A stretch of DNA of 64,000 nt from Petunia secreta (GCA_029990175.1 JARKIP010000017.1:19424001-19488000); one strand, 5' to 3'; counted from the stretch's first letter, positions 43,165-55,460 are shown. Made by a program: numbers and translations. The notes: generated by a model not told the origin, from the letters alone.

Positions 43165-44204
43165 TAGTAGGTGACGTATTTTTGCCCACACAGTGAGTCC
43201 CCACTTGCTGAGTGCTGATGCAAGCAGTCAGGAAGTGAAAGCGGCGTGGATGTGAAAAGATATCTCACTAATTCCTTGAGACTCCCAGTCTCTTTGACAA
43301 AGGATGATATTGATTTCATCGAAAACCTCGCGTGCTTTCTTCTGATTGGCTGATACCGATCCCATGCACCTTTTCAGGAACTGCCATTAACTACTCCGAA
43401 TCGTTTCATATCTCAAGTAATAATGGCGCTTGACCGTTTCGTGCTCCATCCTTATCCTTTTTTGTCTATAAATAGTGAGTTTATGAAAATGGGAAATCAT
43501 AAACTCCTCTTCAGAAAATAACTCACTTCTTCATCAATTTTTTATGATAGAGAGAAGCTTTTCTTCTCTAAAAAATGTTTGCCTTCGATCCTGGTTTGAT
43601 ATTTCCAAAAAACCTTCTTCGTTCCGAATGGATGTTTCGTGAAGGAACTATTGGAGGTAATTCTCCTGCAATCACCTCTTTCTCTTTCTTCGTCCATGAG
43701 AAAACAAATGAAGTTCCTCGAATCATGAAGTTTGATCGAGATTCTAACGATGTCCTTTGGGATGTCTCCATTGCGCCATGTGCACTAATTATGGTGTGCT
43801 CATCTTCTAACATAACGGTTGGTGTGATATTCTTCTTGTCTTGCGGGGTCGGGATGCTTAGCTCTTTCAGCTTCCGTACGGCTTCCCCACCAGGATACCT
43901 TGTATGTGCAGACCGCTCCTTCTATGGTACCGGGCTGGTGATCCACTGCTTGGCCCAATTTTATGATGCAAGAGAATTTAGCTTCACAGCTGCGGGTAGC
44001 TAAGGTGTCACTGAGCTTTGGATTCCTCTGTGGTTTATGGCTTTCACCTTGGTTATCCGCTTCAGTTGAACCGCTATTGTAACGCTTCATCGACCGTTAG
44101 CTGTGGGAAACCCGAGGGAAGAGGCTACCCTATAGTAGGTTTCCAGCTCAAGCCTTTTCATTCTCGGCTATCTTCCATTAGTCCTTGAAGATGTGCGGGG
44201 CTGT
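43165..44204 (-). mobile_element. E2: 3' fragment of a Tat element like E1
   Basis: Starts (plus reading) with 28 bases of LTR ending CCCACACA, then the polypurine complement GTGAGTCCCCAC. It then matches 33172-34190 of E1 at about 95% by eye, including the TATA box and antisense ORF. It is cut off by the G2 LTR at 44205. It shows that the E1 left end is the 3' end of a reversed Tat element. Confidence 0.75.
43575..44003 (+). CDS. Antisense additional ORF of Tat fragment E2 (unknown protein)
   Basis: A 142-residue frame homologous to 33575-33982, with an extra N-terminal MFAFDPGL and otherwise near-identical (FREGTIGGNSPAITSFSFFV, EVPRIMKFDRDSNDVLWDV, FYDAREFSFTAAGS). Preceded by TATAAATAG at 43467-43475. 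Differences between the two copies are scattered substitutions; no indel breaks either main frame. No domain is recognised, and a spliced downstream exon cannot be excluded. Confidence 0.45.
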   Translation: MFAFDPGLIFPKNLLRSEWMFREGTIGGNSPAITSFSFFVHEKTNEVPRIMKFDRDSNDVLWDVSIAPCALIMVCSSSNITVGVIFFLSCGVGMLSSFSFRTASPPGYLVCADRSFYGTGLVIHCLAQFYDAREFSFTAAGS

Positions 44205-45010
44205 TGATGCGGGGCATATGACCTCAAGGCCGTTCACTAGGAGTCAAGCTAAGTTGATTCAAGACACCCATCTTCACTTGACTTGGAGGGACATGGAAGG
44301 AGGCTCCGAGAGTAGCTCGAGGATCATGCTTTTGAGCACCATGGATGGAGGAACACTTGGGCTCCAAGGGGATCCACCCCAAGCTCATTTTGAGCCTCTT
44401 GCACAAGTTCCAGAAGGAGGCGGAGCGCCTACCAAAAAGATGAGAGCTGAGCAGAAGAAGGCGGAGCGCCTCATCCTGAGGCAGAGCGCCTCATCAGCTG
44501 GAGGCGGAGCGCCTCATCAGCTGGAGGCGGAGCGCCTCATCCTGAGGCGGAGCGCCTCCCCCTGTTTCAGCATGCGGGATATTTTACTACTTTTTGCATG
44601 AATTTCCAACTATAGCCCTGCGTGGCCTTTTTTGTTTTAACCCACTTTGGGGGTACTTTAGACCTTTTAGTATGACTAAGTGAAGCCTATAAATACTTCA
44701 CTTAGCCTCCTCAAACATTAGCTTACCTTTGAATCTTATGAATGATGAATAGATTTTATCTCTTTTTATGAAGAAACCCTTTCTTGGTTGCTTGAATTCA
44801 CTAGCGGATCCTAGTTGAGTCTTGAACCGAAAACCCGATCATTCTACTTGCGAGTCCCGGGTGCGACTCGAGGGTGGTTGCATAGTGTAGGTCCTTCTAG
44901 ACGCCGATTCGGGGGTACCTCGGGAAAAGTTCCCCGGGGTTACTTCGAAGGGAGTTCGAGAAGTGTCTCGCTCTCCTATCTTTATTGTTTTGTCGTATTG
45001 ATCCTTATCA
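44205..45010 (+). mobile_element. G2 5' LTR (Ty3/gypsy), 806 bp
   Basis: Begins TGATGCGGGGCATATGACC and ends CTTATCA, giving TGAT...ATCA termini. A TATA box TATAAATA lies at 44688-44695. Six AGGCGGAGCGCCT-type motifs lie between 44418 and 44557. It inserts into E2. The matching 3' LTR is not in the window. Confidence 0.85.
44418..44557. repeat. Cluster of six hairpin motifs AGGCGGAGCGCCT in the G2 LTR
   Basis: Copies at 44418, 44459, 44479 (GCAGAGC variant), 44502, 44525 and 44545. Each has 5-base arms AGGCG and CGCCT around GAG. Spacers vary in length and several share CATCCTG or CATCAGCTGG. Confidence 0.95.
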
Positions 45011-45013
45011 TCT

Positions 45014-45025
45014 TGGTATCAGAGC
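45014..45025 (+). other. G2 primer-binding site (initiator tRNA-Met)
   Basis: TGGTATCAGAGC three bases after the LTR end. Confidence 0.9.
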
Positions 45026-45523
45026 AAGGCTCGGGTTTTATTTCTACAAACCCCCGACCCTTGATTCTTCATGCCTAGGTTAGTTTCTACGTTAGGTTCT
45101 TATATGTTATTGAAGAAAAAGAAGAAAACACAAAAAAATAGAAAAAGTTGAAAAAACACAAAAAAATTTGATCATAGATTCTTGGTTTGTTGGACCCGTT
45201 GTGTGATTGTTATTGGGGTTTGTTCCTTATTGGAAACCCGTTCTTTTGGTACCCTAAACACAAGATTTTAAGTTGAAACATAAGATTTGAAAATTTGAAA
45301 CCCTTTGAAAATTTGAAAATTTTGAAACCCTAGTCTTGAAGATGATGAACATGGTGGATTGTTTGTTTTTGATTGGGGTTTGTTAAAAGTTGTTGGGGGT
45401 TTGTTCTTTGTGATTGAAACAATATTGGGGTACCTTTGAATTGCTAAAACAACGTGAGGATTGTTGGATTTTTGGGTGCAAAACCAAGAAACCCCGAAGT
45501 GAAACTGTGTTGAAGGTTGCAGG

Positions 45524-45660
45524 AGGCGGAGCGCCTAGATTCTGAGGCGGAGCGCCTAAAGTCTGTGACCTCTCTGGAATTTGCTGAGGCGGAGCGCCTC
45601 CTCCAAAGAGGCGGAGCGCCTCCAACAGAGGCTGAGCGCCTACTCTTCTGAGGCGGCCTA
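45524..45660. repeat. Second cluster of the hairpin motif in the G2 leader
   Basis: AGGCGGAGCGCCT at 45524, 45545, 45587 and 45609, a GCTGAGC variant at 45629, and a truncated AGGCGGCCT at 45651. It lies between the primer site and gag, so it would be in the genomic RNA leader. Confidence 0.95.
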
Positions 45661-46086
45661 CTCCTGGAAGGTGTTGCTTTGGGTAGTCTTTCGTAGGATC
45701 TCTTGTTTCTTTGATTGCATTGCATCTAGCTAGTACTTGTTTGAGTAATCTTACCTACTTGAATTGTGCTAGCCCTTCTAAGCTATTAGGAAACTCAAGC
45801 CTAGACCGGAGACTAGAATTCAAAGAAGACTCGTACTCTCATTTGGCTCAAGTCCGCACTTAAAGAGCTTATCGTTCCAATAGAGTCATATCAACTCCAC
45901 TCACACCGGAGTGCATTTGGCTTTTGAGTCGAGTGATTAAGTTGAGGTTTTCTATTCAACTTAGTGAAGCTTTGGATTCAAGCAAGAGTGAAATAGCCAC
46001 CACCACTAAACGAGTGACCCGAGTGAAACACTTGTGAGGGAGTGTGTGAGGTTGTTTTGCTAACGTTTGTTACTTGTGTAGGTATA

Positions 46087-48416
46087 ATGTCTACCGAAGG
46101 CGAAGATTTTGCTAAGAGTGCCCTTGCTACTATCCTTGCCAAATTGGATAGTATGAACTTGAGGATTGAAAGCCTTGAGAGGGTGAACTCTAGTGCTCTT
46201 GTTGAGCAAGGGACTTCCAATGTCCAATCGGAGAAAGGGACCCCGAGTGTCCAAGTTGAGAAAGGGACCCCGATTGTCCAAGTTGAAGTCTCAAGTACTC
46301 CTAACTTTACCCCGGAGCAAGTTAGCAATGTCATTGAATTGCTCAATCAACAACGGGTAAAGGAGGATTGAGAGAGAATTGATCGAACGGGCATTCCCCG
46401 TATCTTGGATAACCCCCCCAAGAAACATTCCACTACCAAGACCCATCCGAAATGTACAACCTCTTGAGCAAGTCGATGAAGCTCAAGAAAGGGAGGAAGC
46501 CGATTATGGTGATGATATGTATGGGTTTGATGATCACTTTCAACCAAGGCGAGGTATGAATTGGGGTCGAAATGTGGATCGAGGTAGGGGCCGAGGTCGA
46601 GGGCCACCTATGGGGTATGTTGGAGGGAATGCGAGGAGGGAGTATGGTGTGAATGAAGATCACTATGGGGGCCAACCGGAGCCTTTCCATGGGGGTCGTG
46701 ACAACACCAACCTCAATAGTGTGAAGCGTAATCTCCCATCCTTTAAGGGGAATTGTGATCCGAGTGCCTACATTTAATGGGTACTACTCATGGAAAGGAT
46801 GTTTGACACAAATGACATGACCGATGACAAGAAGGGAACTTATGCTATTTCATCCTTTGAGTCCTATGCATCTACTTGGTGGGAATCCGTCAAAAGATCA
46901 AGGAGAAGAGCGGGAATCCCCATGAATGTGGGTTGGAATGATTTGAAGGGTATCATGAGTATCAAGTACATCACTCCAAGATATCGTCAAGAACAACTCA
47001 AGAAACTTTATGAGTTGAAGCAAGGTGTCAAGACGGTGCATGAATATTATGATGAGTTTGAAAGAACTCGAATGGCCTTGGATATGGACACCGAAGATGA
47101 AGAGCAAGCCGTGATCCGTTTCATGAATGGGTTGAGCTATGGTATAGCTTCACAATTGAGATTGCATGCTTATCTTTCACTTCAAGAAGTCCTTGATGCC
47201 GCTATTCAAGCCGAGCAATGGCTTGACAAAGAGAAGTTCAACCGTTATAAGAGCAACACTTCTACTTCCATGAACAAGCCAAAGGATTGGAAAAATCCTA
47301 CTCCCAATGCAAGATTCACAAATGCGAGTGGCCCTAGCGGAGCAAATGCTAGCAAAGATGTGAAGAAGCCGTTTGAGAGGTACACACCCAATGTTGGAGG
47401 TAATTCTAAAACCCAATTGAATACTCCTACTTCTTCTTCCATTCAATGTCACAAATGCAAGGGATATGGGCACTTTGTTAAGGAATGTCCTACGAAAAGG
47501 ACCATGGTTGTTGTTGGTGATAGTGCTTATGAACAAGAGAGTGAGCCGGAGGGAGATGAGGGAGTAGAGGGCGATGAGGGAGTAGAGGAGGATGATCAAG
47601 ATGACACGGTGGAGGATGAGGAACCTCATAGTTTTCTAGTTGTGAGGAGGAGCTTAGGAGCTATGATTGTGGAGGATGGCGAAACCTTGCAAAGAGAAAA
47701 CCTTTTCCATGCTAGGTGTCGTGTTAAGGGTGTTGTATGCTCTATGATCATTGACTCCGGGAGTTGTGCTAATGTTGTGAGTCAATCACTTATAGCCCAA
47801 TTGAAATTGCCTACCGTGAAACACCCTAAGCCATATCGATTGCAATGGCTTAGTGAATGTGGGGAGCTAAAGGTAGTGAAGCAAGCGATGATCAAGTTCA
47901 AAATGGGTAGTTATGTGGATGAACACTTGTTCGACGTGGTGCCCATGCAAGCTTGCCACCTTCTCTTTGGAAGGCCTTGGCAATTTGATCGACAAGCGGT
48001 TCATGATGGACGTGTCAACACTTACACGCTCCAACATGAAGGAAGGAAATTTGTGTTGAAGCCCCTAACTCCCAAACAAATGAGTGATGACTACAATCGG
48101 ATGAGGGAGTTGAGGGAGGTGGCAAAGGCCAAGTCAATCATTGAGACTAGCCCTTTGTCCAAAAGTATGGTGGCAATCCCACCTTCTTCTTCTACCGGTG
48201 GCATATGTGCAATGATGCAACCGGGCGAGGTCCTAAGAGGAAATGATGGCACCAAGTTTCTCCTATGCCTAGTGCACAAAGGTATGATCCTTAACTCTAA
48301 TTGTGATTTTTCGACTAACCCTTTGCCTAGTGTGTTTGAGAATGTCTTGAAGGATTTTGGGGACATGTTCCCGGATGAGATGCCGGATGGATTACCTCCT
48401 TTGAGGGGTATTGAAC
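46087..48416 (+). pseudogene. G2 gag and protease, nearly open
   Basis: Starts MSTEGEDFAKSALATILAKL. After a stop (46369-46371) and a frame change it continues with RGMNWGRNVDRGRGRGRG, a stop in YI*W (46775-46777), then a long open frame from 46790. That frame holds the gag core (YASTWWESVKRSRRRA, EYYDEFERTRMALD), a zinc knuckle CHKCKGYGHFVKEC, the aspartic protease (SMIIDSGSCANVVSQ, catalytic Asp kept; LLFGRPWQFD) and the lead-in to RT (FGDMFPDEMPDGLPPLRGIE). It is cut at 48416 by G3 and resumes at 58190. Much better preserved than G1 of the same family. Confidence 0.9.
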
Positions 48417-51133
48417 TGTCACGACCCAACTTAGGGCCGCGACGGATGACCAACACTAAGTGTCGATCATCACTAATCCTACTGATAATATGCTAACCAT
48501 TATAACTGATAAACAGAATAAGCATAAACCTAGCTGATAAGGAGTATGCAATGCAAATAGCTGACAAGGCTAACATAAGCTGACATACATAACATACTGA
48601 CTGCACCACACAGGGACATATCTACAGGCCTCTAAGAGTGATGAACTGAATATACAAAGGACGAGATAAGGCCCCGCCATACCCAAGCTGGCTGACTGTA
48701 CACATACCAAAAGATAAGTAACTCCGGGAGTAAGCGGAGTGACTCCAGTAGCTGATAGATGGCCTACTAACATGGTCCAAGCATTGATCTATCTGCACCT
48801 GCGCAGCATGAAACGCAGCGCCCCAGAAAAGGGCGTGAGTACGATATGTACCAAGTATGTAAGGCATGAGCATATAATATGTCATAGCTGAATGAAACTG
48901 TAGGCTGGAATATAAATATGTAAACATGAGCTGGAGCATAGCAATATAGCTGGAAATCTGAAGAACGTACAAAACATGATATGAATATAAGCTGAAGTCT
49001 AGCTGAATCTGAACCTGAAGACTGAGCTGAACTATACTGATAAATAACTGTAATATGACTGATAGCTGGTTACTAGAAACTGGAACTGATAACTGTCAAC
49101 TGATACTGACGCTAAGAACTGGTGGCTGATAACTGAGAACTGATAACTGTCAACTGATACTGACGCTAAGAACTGGTGGCTGATAACTGAGAACTGATAA
49201 CTGTCAACTGATACTGACGCTAAGAACTGGTGGCTGATAACTGAGAACTGATAACTGTCAACTGATACTGACGCTAAGAACTGGTGGCTGATAACTGAGA
49301 ACTGATAACTGGTACCGAGCTAAAGCTGAACTGTTATCTGAACTGGTACCTGTCTGGTGTTATGGGCTATATCCCCCCAAATCAGGTAACTGAACATCTG
49401 AACTAGTACCTGTCTGGCGTTATGGGCTGTATCCCCCCAAATCAGGTACTGAAAACCGGAATTAGCCTCATGTATAATCATGCAGTGCATATTGTGGCTA
49501 TATACGCATATATAACAAACCTGGTGGGTGTTATGGGCTATATCCCCCCCAGCCAGTAATATCTAGTCTCTCTGGTCAGAGTGTGTGAATGACACCCGGT
49601 CACACTAGGTGTTTCAACTCCCGCCTGAACCAGAGGGGCTGTATCCCCCAGACGGGTAGTATCACACGCGACCGGACTGTGTGTCCAATGTCCAGCCTCT
49701 ATGGGGGACTCCAAATCACACATAACATGATCACAATATAAGCATAAGCATGTATGAGGCATAACACATGTGGCGACAATATATATGGACTCAAAGGAAT
49801 GATAAGAAAACTCTGGATGGAATTGTAGACACAACCTGAAACTTAGAATTTCTCTAACTCTTTGATTTTTATAAAAATTTCGGCAGAGTTTCCACTGAAA
49901 CTGGATGATACGCAAAAACAGAACCAGCACTATACTATACACGGGAATGGATACCCGGATAAACTGATAACATAAACATGTTAAACGGATAACAAGATGA
50001 GACAGCTGGATTACATAACAAATCTGCATATAGAATGTCTGGACAGAAACACTGTCCTGACTTTCAACCTGATTTTCAGAGTGTAGATCAAAGTTATAGA
50101 CTTCATAGTCTTCATGAAAGTTTTAGATATATGTCTTAGGGTTCTTGTGATTCTTAAAGAATCTAATATCAATTTTGTATAAGGAGTTATGATCAATATA
50201 CTAACAACTGTCCAAAGATCAAAACAATTTTCCAGATTTTGAAACGTTTTGTCTTGCTGATTTGGACGTCTTTCACCTTGGATTTTAGTACCAAATTAAG
50301 TATATACAAGGTTTCCTTGGTACCATACAAGTTTCTCCGAAGAAATACTAAGTTTAGAACTAAGAAAAGCTTTAAAAGCTAAAAGACACATGCCTTGCCA
50401 AAAGAAAGGTTTACTCTTACATACCTTTGATGTTTCTAGCTTGTAAACTTCGTTTCCTTTTTAATTCCACACCTTCTAAAGCTTAAACAAGCTATAAAAT
50501 AGAATTTAGATACTTTACTTAGCTATGAAGTAATTCTAAAACTCAAACTATAGACGAAATTGAAGGTAGCATAATGTTACCCTAATCGCGTAGAGCGTTT
50601 TGACGCAATCCATCTTCCGGTTCGTGTCAAAATTGATGTTCTATCTTCAAAATCATAAAAAAATGGATTCAAACTGAAAAAGCTCTGTTTATATCATGGT
50701 TTTACTGGAAATTTCGAGAGAGAGAGAGAGAGAGAGAAATTTCTCTTTTATAATAAAAACATTTCATTTCTAGCCCTCTTTTGCGCTTATGTCCCTTTTT
50801 CTGGTCTGACTTCTGACGCTCATATCTTTTTATCTATAAGTTATATGAGCAAACCATTAAAAGTGTTGGAAACTACACTCCAAGACCTTCAATTTGGTAT
50901 ATGATATGTCCCCAAAAGACTTCATATAACACATGAAATTAATTGCTGAAAAAGCTCCGTTACAAGGCAATTCCTTAGTCAGTTTTTCCGCAACTTAAAT
51001 CTGATTTTTCCCAAACTTTATATTCAACATATAAACATCATATATTGTCATATTATTACTTTAAACTCACTTAAATCATTCTTAACATGATATTATAATG
51101 ATATACGTCAATTTAGACGTACGGGGTGTAACA
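48417..51133 (-). mobile_element. G3 3' LTR (left), 2717 bp
   Basis: Starts (plus) TGTCACGACCCAACTTAGGG and ends GGGGTGTAACA. Contains the 54-bp array, two copies of a roughly 70-bp GTACCTGTCTGG..CCCCCCAAATCAGG unit (about 49343-49450) and a GA tract at about 50715-50737. Confidence 0.95.
49083..49311. repeat. 54-bp tandem repeat in the left G3 LTR, 4 copies
   Basis: Unit GAACTGATAACTGTCAACTG then ATACTGACGCTAAG and AACTGGTGGCTGATAACTGA. Copies at 49083, 49137, 49191 and 49245 plus a partial. Inner CTGATAACTG phrases recur within the unit. Confidence 0.95.
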
Positions 51134-51150
51134 ATATTCCCCCGTTTGGA
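51134..51150 (-). other. G3 polypurine tract
   Basis: On minus, CCAAACGGGGGAATAT directly precedes the left LTR: a purine-rich primer for plus-strand DNA synthesis. Confidence 0.75.
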
Positions 51151-51169
51151 ATATTCGTCCTCGAATGTT

Positions 51170-53930
51170 AAATGAAGTATGTAGAAGCATTAAGCAACGA
51201 TCTGTTACATACTCGAAGTAATGAAGAGATGTGTATATTTGGCCCTCATGTCATTTTCAGCTTCCCAAGTTATTTCTTCTATATTATTGCTTTGATATAG
51301 CATTTTAACTAAAGGAATGTCTTTCGTCCTTACTCGACGAATCTGCCTCTTTAAATTGCAACTGGCACCTCCTTATTAGTCAACTGTTCTGTAATCTATA
51401 CATCCTCTACTGGTACAACTCTAGAAGGATCTCTGACACATTTTTTTAAGCATGGAAACATGGAATACTGGATGTACCTCCTGAAGGTCTGCTTGAAGGC
51501 CTAACTCGTAGGCTACACGCCCAACTCGCCTGATAATCGGATATGGACTAATAAATCTAGGGCTAAGCTTTCCCTTCTTTCCAAATCTCATAACGCCTTT
51601 CATAGGTGATACTTTCAGGAATACCTAATCGCCAATATGAAATTCTAAATCTCAATGTCGATTATCTGCATAGGACTTCTGTCTGCTCTGCACTGCTAAT
51701 AATATTTCCCTGATCAACTTGACTTTATCAATTACTTGTTGGATTAAGTCTGGACCTATCAATTGAGACTCGCCAACCTTGAACCATCATATAGAAAACC
51801 TGCATTTGTACCCATACAAAGCTTCATATGGCACCATCTGTATGCTAGAATGATAGCTATTATTATATGCAAACTCTATCAACAGTAGGTGACCATTCCT
51901 GCTGCTTCTAAAATCTAACACGTAAGCTCTAAGCATATTTTCTAATGTCTGAATGGTCCGCTCAGCCTGTCTGTCTGTCTATGGATGAAATACTGTACTC
52001 AGATACACCTGTGTCCCTAAACCTGTCTGGAACGATCTATAGAAATTAGCTGTAAACTGGTGCGCCCCCGTCTGAAATAATAAATACTGGAATACCATGT
52101 AGGCGCACTATCTCTCTGATATAAAGTCTGGCATAATCCTCTGCTGTATATGTAGTTCTAACAGGAAAGAAATGAGCTCATTTAGTAAGCCTGTCAACTA
52201 TAACCCAAATAGAGTCATATCTGCTCCGCATACGGGGAAAGCCTGTAATGAAGTCCATATTCACTTCTTCCCATTTCTATGATGGAATCTCGACTTCCTG
52301 TAACAAGCCACTAGGTTTTTTTTTTTATGCTCGACTTTAACCTGCTGGCAGTTAGCACACTGAGCCACAAATTCTGCTATGTCACACTTCATTTCGTCTC
52401 AACAATAAATTTGCTTAAGATCATGGTAAATCTTAGTCGAATTAGGATGAACAGTGTATCTGGAATAATGTGCATCTGTCATAATCTGTCCACATAAATC
52501 TGCAACATCAGGAACACAAAGTCTATCTTTATATATAAGAACCCCGTCACTAGTAACCTATATAATAATTTTGGTTTTCTTCTGGCTATCTGCCTGTATT
52601 GAACTAGAACTGGATCCTCATACTGGCGCTGCTTTACTTATGTCACTAGGCAAGTAGTGGTTGCGCTCTGAACTGTAACTCTTGCGTCCTCTGAATCTAT
52701 TAATCTGACATCCATGCTGGCCAACTGGTAGAGTGTATGAGCTAACTTTATTTTCTCTGGTTGTAAATAAGATAGACTACCCATAGGCTTGCGACTAAGG
52801 GAATCAGCAACAATGTTCGCTTTACCCGGATGATAAAGAATGTCCATGTCATAGTCCTTCAGCAACTCTAGCCACCGCCTCTATCATAGGGTTAGCTCCT
52901 TTTGCTTAAATATGTACTGGAGGCTCTTGTGATCCGTATAAATATCAACATGAACACCGTAAAAATAATGTCTCCAAATCTTCAATGCATGAATGACTGC
53001 TGAAAGCTCAAGATCATGGATGAGGTAGTTCTGATCGTGCTTTTTCAGCTGCCTAGAAGCATAAGCAATTACTCTTCCATGCTGCATCAAACACAACAAA
53101 GACCAATTCGAGAAGCATCACAGTAAATGACATAGCCCTCAGATCCCTCTGGAAGTGTAAGTACTGGAGCTGTTATCAACCTGTTCTTTAGTTCTTGGAA
53201 GCTGTGCTCGCAAGAATCGGACCACTCAAATTTAGCTGATTTCTTTGTCAATTTGTTCAGTGGAGCTGCAATGGAGGAAAAACCCTCTATAAACTTTCTG
53301 TAATAACCTGCCAAACCCAGAAAACTACGTACTTCAGTTGGCGTCGTAGGCATGGGCCAATTCTTTACAGCCTAGATCTTCTGGTCATCTATTTTAATTC
53401 TTTCTGCTGAAACTATGTGGCCAAGAAATGCCACTGAATCTATCTAGAATTTACACTTTGAGAACTTAGCATATAATTGTTGGTCCCGATGAGTACCCAA
53501 TACTGTGCGTAGGTGCTCCGGATGCTCTGATTCAGACTTTGAATAGATGAGAATATCATCAATAAATATAATCACAAATAAATCTAAATAAGGCCTGAAT
53601 ACGCTGTCCATTAGATCCATAAATACTGCAAAGGCATTAGTGAGTCCAAACAACATCATTAAAAACTCATAATGGCCATTCCTAGTCCTGAATGCAGTCT
53701 TAGGTATATCAGATTTTCTAACTCTAACCTGATGGTAGCCTGATCGCAAATCTATATTCGAGAAGCACTTGGCACCCTGGAGCTTGTCAAACTAGACATC
53801 AATCCTGGGCAGAGAGTATTTATTCTTAATAATGACTTTATTCAGCTGTCTGTAATCTATGCACATGCGTAGAGAGCCATCTTTTTTTTTTTTTTTTTTT
53901 TTTTACAAATAGAATCGAGGCTCCCCACGG
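51170..53930 (-). pseudogene. G3 pol: reverse transcriptase, RNase H, integrase, chromodomain-like end
   Basis: On minus in order: LKDLLDKGLIRPSISPWGA near 53950; RT (SGYHQVRVRKSDIPKTAFRT, FGLTNAFAVFMDLMD, FIDDILIYSK); RNase H (FEWSDSCEHSFQELK, YTDHKSLQYIFKQKELTL, YHPGKANIVADSLSRK); an integrase zinc finger (VHPNSTKIYHDLKQIY..CANCQQVKV near 52400); and the tail RFGKKGKLSPRFISPYPIIRRVG.. with a degraded chromodomain-like ITWEAENDMRAKYTHLF near 51220. A T run at 53882-53904 inserts lysine codons before DGSLR. Numerous stops and frameshifts show it is inactive. The RT box reads FIDD rather than YIDD/YVDD. Confidence 0.85.
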
Positions 53931-53999
53931 GGAAATGCTGGGTCTGATGAGGCCTTTATCTAACAAATCCTTCAATTGCTCCTTAAATTCTTTCTGTTA

Positions 54000-55255
54000 T
54001 ACAGGTGCCATCCTGAAGAACATGCCCCTGATGGCGTGCTGATGCTGAGCAAGCAACTGGTGATCTAGCTGGCTGGGCTGTACAACTGCCACCCCTAGGT
54101 GGGCAACCTTTCATGAAATAGCTGCCTCGCGACAAATATAACAAGTATCAACTCCTAACTGACATGGACCCAAGTGGCGTCTACCACAATCCGAACATCT
54201 GGGATATGTCTGATTGGCCGGTATAGAAGTACCACGACACTTTAATCTTGAAGTCAGTGATGTGTGACTAGATCTGGACTGAGGAGGTCTATCAGATCTA
54301 AAGCCACGAGACTATGTAGGTATACTAGCTGGTGGTTGTCAAACACTCTGCTATCTACTCGCTCCAGACGTCTCTCCAAACGAACCAGAAAATCTGCCCC
54401 TCTTGTCTAGCACTTTATCCCTGTCGGCTCTCTATTTCTGCTTCCTCTCCTCAAGTAACAAAGCAAATCCCTGAATGTTATGTTCATACATGACTGCATA
54501 GCAACTGTCATACGCTCGTTCACTAGGTGTGGAGCTAGTCCCACTATATACCTATGAATTCTATCCTCCATACTCACTACCACCGTAGGGGCAAACCATG
54601 CTAAAGAACTAAAGCAATAATTATACTCTTCTACACTCAAACTTCCCTGTCTCAAGGTCAGGAACTGATTAGCACGGGCTCCCTATGTCTCTATAGGCAT
54701 ATACTGATAAAGGAAGGTATCTGAGAATTCCTTCCAAGTCGTGGGAGTAGCATCAGGCCGTCTAGATAGCTCCCATGTCTGGTATCACCCTGCTGCTAGG
54801 TTATGCAATCTGAATGCAGCCAACTCTACTAACTCTGTGTCTGACACGTGCATAACCCTCAACACTCTAGCTATCCTCAATAGATAATCCTGAGGGTCTT
54901 CTCCTGTACGGGATCCGGTAAAGACTGTAGGCTCTAGCCTGATAAAATCATTGATCCTGGATCCAACATCTCCCTGGGCATCTGCATTGTGTTGTCTAGT
55001 CTGAGCAACTACAACACTAGTCGATAATCTGATGGCATCCCTCATTTCCTGCCCCTGACTATCAGGCTAAGAAGGTGGAGGTATAGTAGCTGCAGTACCT
55101 CTAATATCACCCTGAACTGATAGGATCTGTGAGGCCTCGGATGGAGCCTCAGGTCTGGACTCCTCACTCTCATCCACCTTAGGTGGCACTCTACTAATAC
55201 CCTGGCCGGCAATAACCTTGCCCTTCTGGGCAGCTGTTAGTTTCTTTGGCGGCAT
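54000..55255 (-). pseudogene. G3 gag, fused to RT by loss of protease
   Basis: Starts MPPKKLTAAQKGKVIAGQGI at 55255. The gag core follows (FIRLEPTVFTGSRTGEDPQDYLL, LVNERMTVAMQSCMNITFRDLL). A zinc-finger stretch CSDCGRRHLGPCQLGVDTCYIC lies near 54130-54200. The sequence then passes within about 35 residues into RMAPV*QKEFKEQLKDLLDK, the lead-in to RT. The aspartic protease and linker normally between them are absent. Several stops break the frame. Confidence 0.8.
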
Positions 55256-55444
55256 CGCTTTGCTGAAATTACTATTGTTAAAGGGCTGAATTCTATAATC
55301 ATGGCTCTATCGCACGATCTAGAGAAGAAAGAAAGACAACTGTCCTGAAGTGCCTTGTAGCCTCCTGTTCAAAAGTATGGCGCGCAACGTACTCCTAAAC
55401 AAGACTCTACTAGACACGGCCTGTAGACACCCTAGGACTGAACT

Positions 55445-55456
55445 GCTCTGATACCA
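55445..55456 (-). other. G3 primer-binding site (initiator tRNA-Met)
   Basis: TGGTATCAGAGC on minus, four bases inside the right LTR boundary at 55461. Confidence 0.9.
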
Positions 55457-55460
55457 CTTT

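Noticed and set aside
44185..44601. 138-residue frame with ERLILRRSAS repeats
   Set aside because: The peptide repeat is only the hairpin-motif cluster of the G2 LTR read in frame.
29758..46086. A short conserved leader intron before gag in G1 and G2 (GTGAG..CAG or TAG just before the ATG)
   Set aside because: The implied introns are about 35-50 bases, below the usual plant minimum, and the match may just reflect shared leader ancestry.
49083..49311. 54-bp repeats as a possible CRISPR or satellite
   Set aside because: Direct tandem copies inside an LTR, duplicated in the partner LTR; part of the retrotransposon.
48570..50029. Frames of 60-160 residues on minus in the G3 LTR
   Set aside because: They lie wholly in LTR sequence, are repeated in the second LTR with changes, and resemble no protein.
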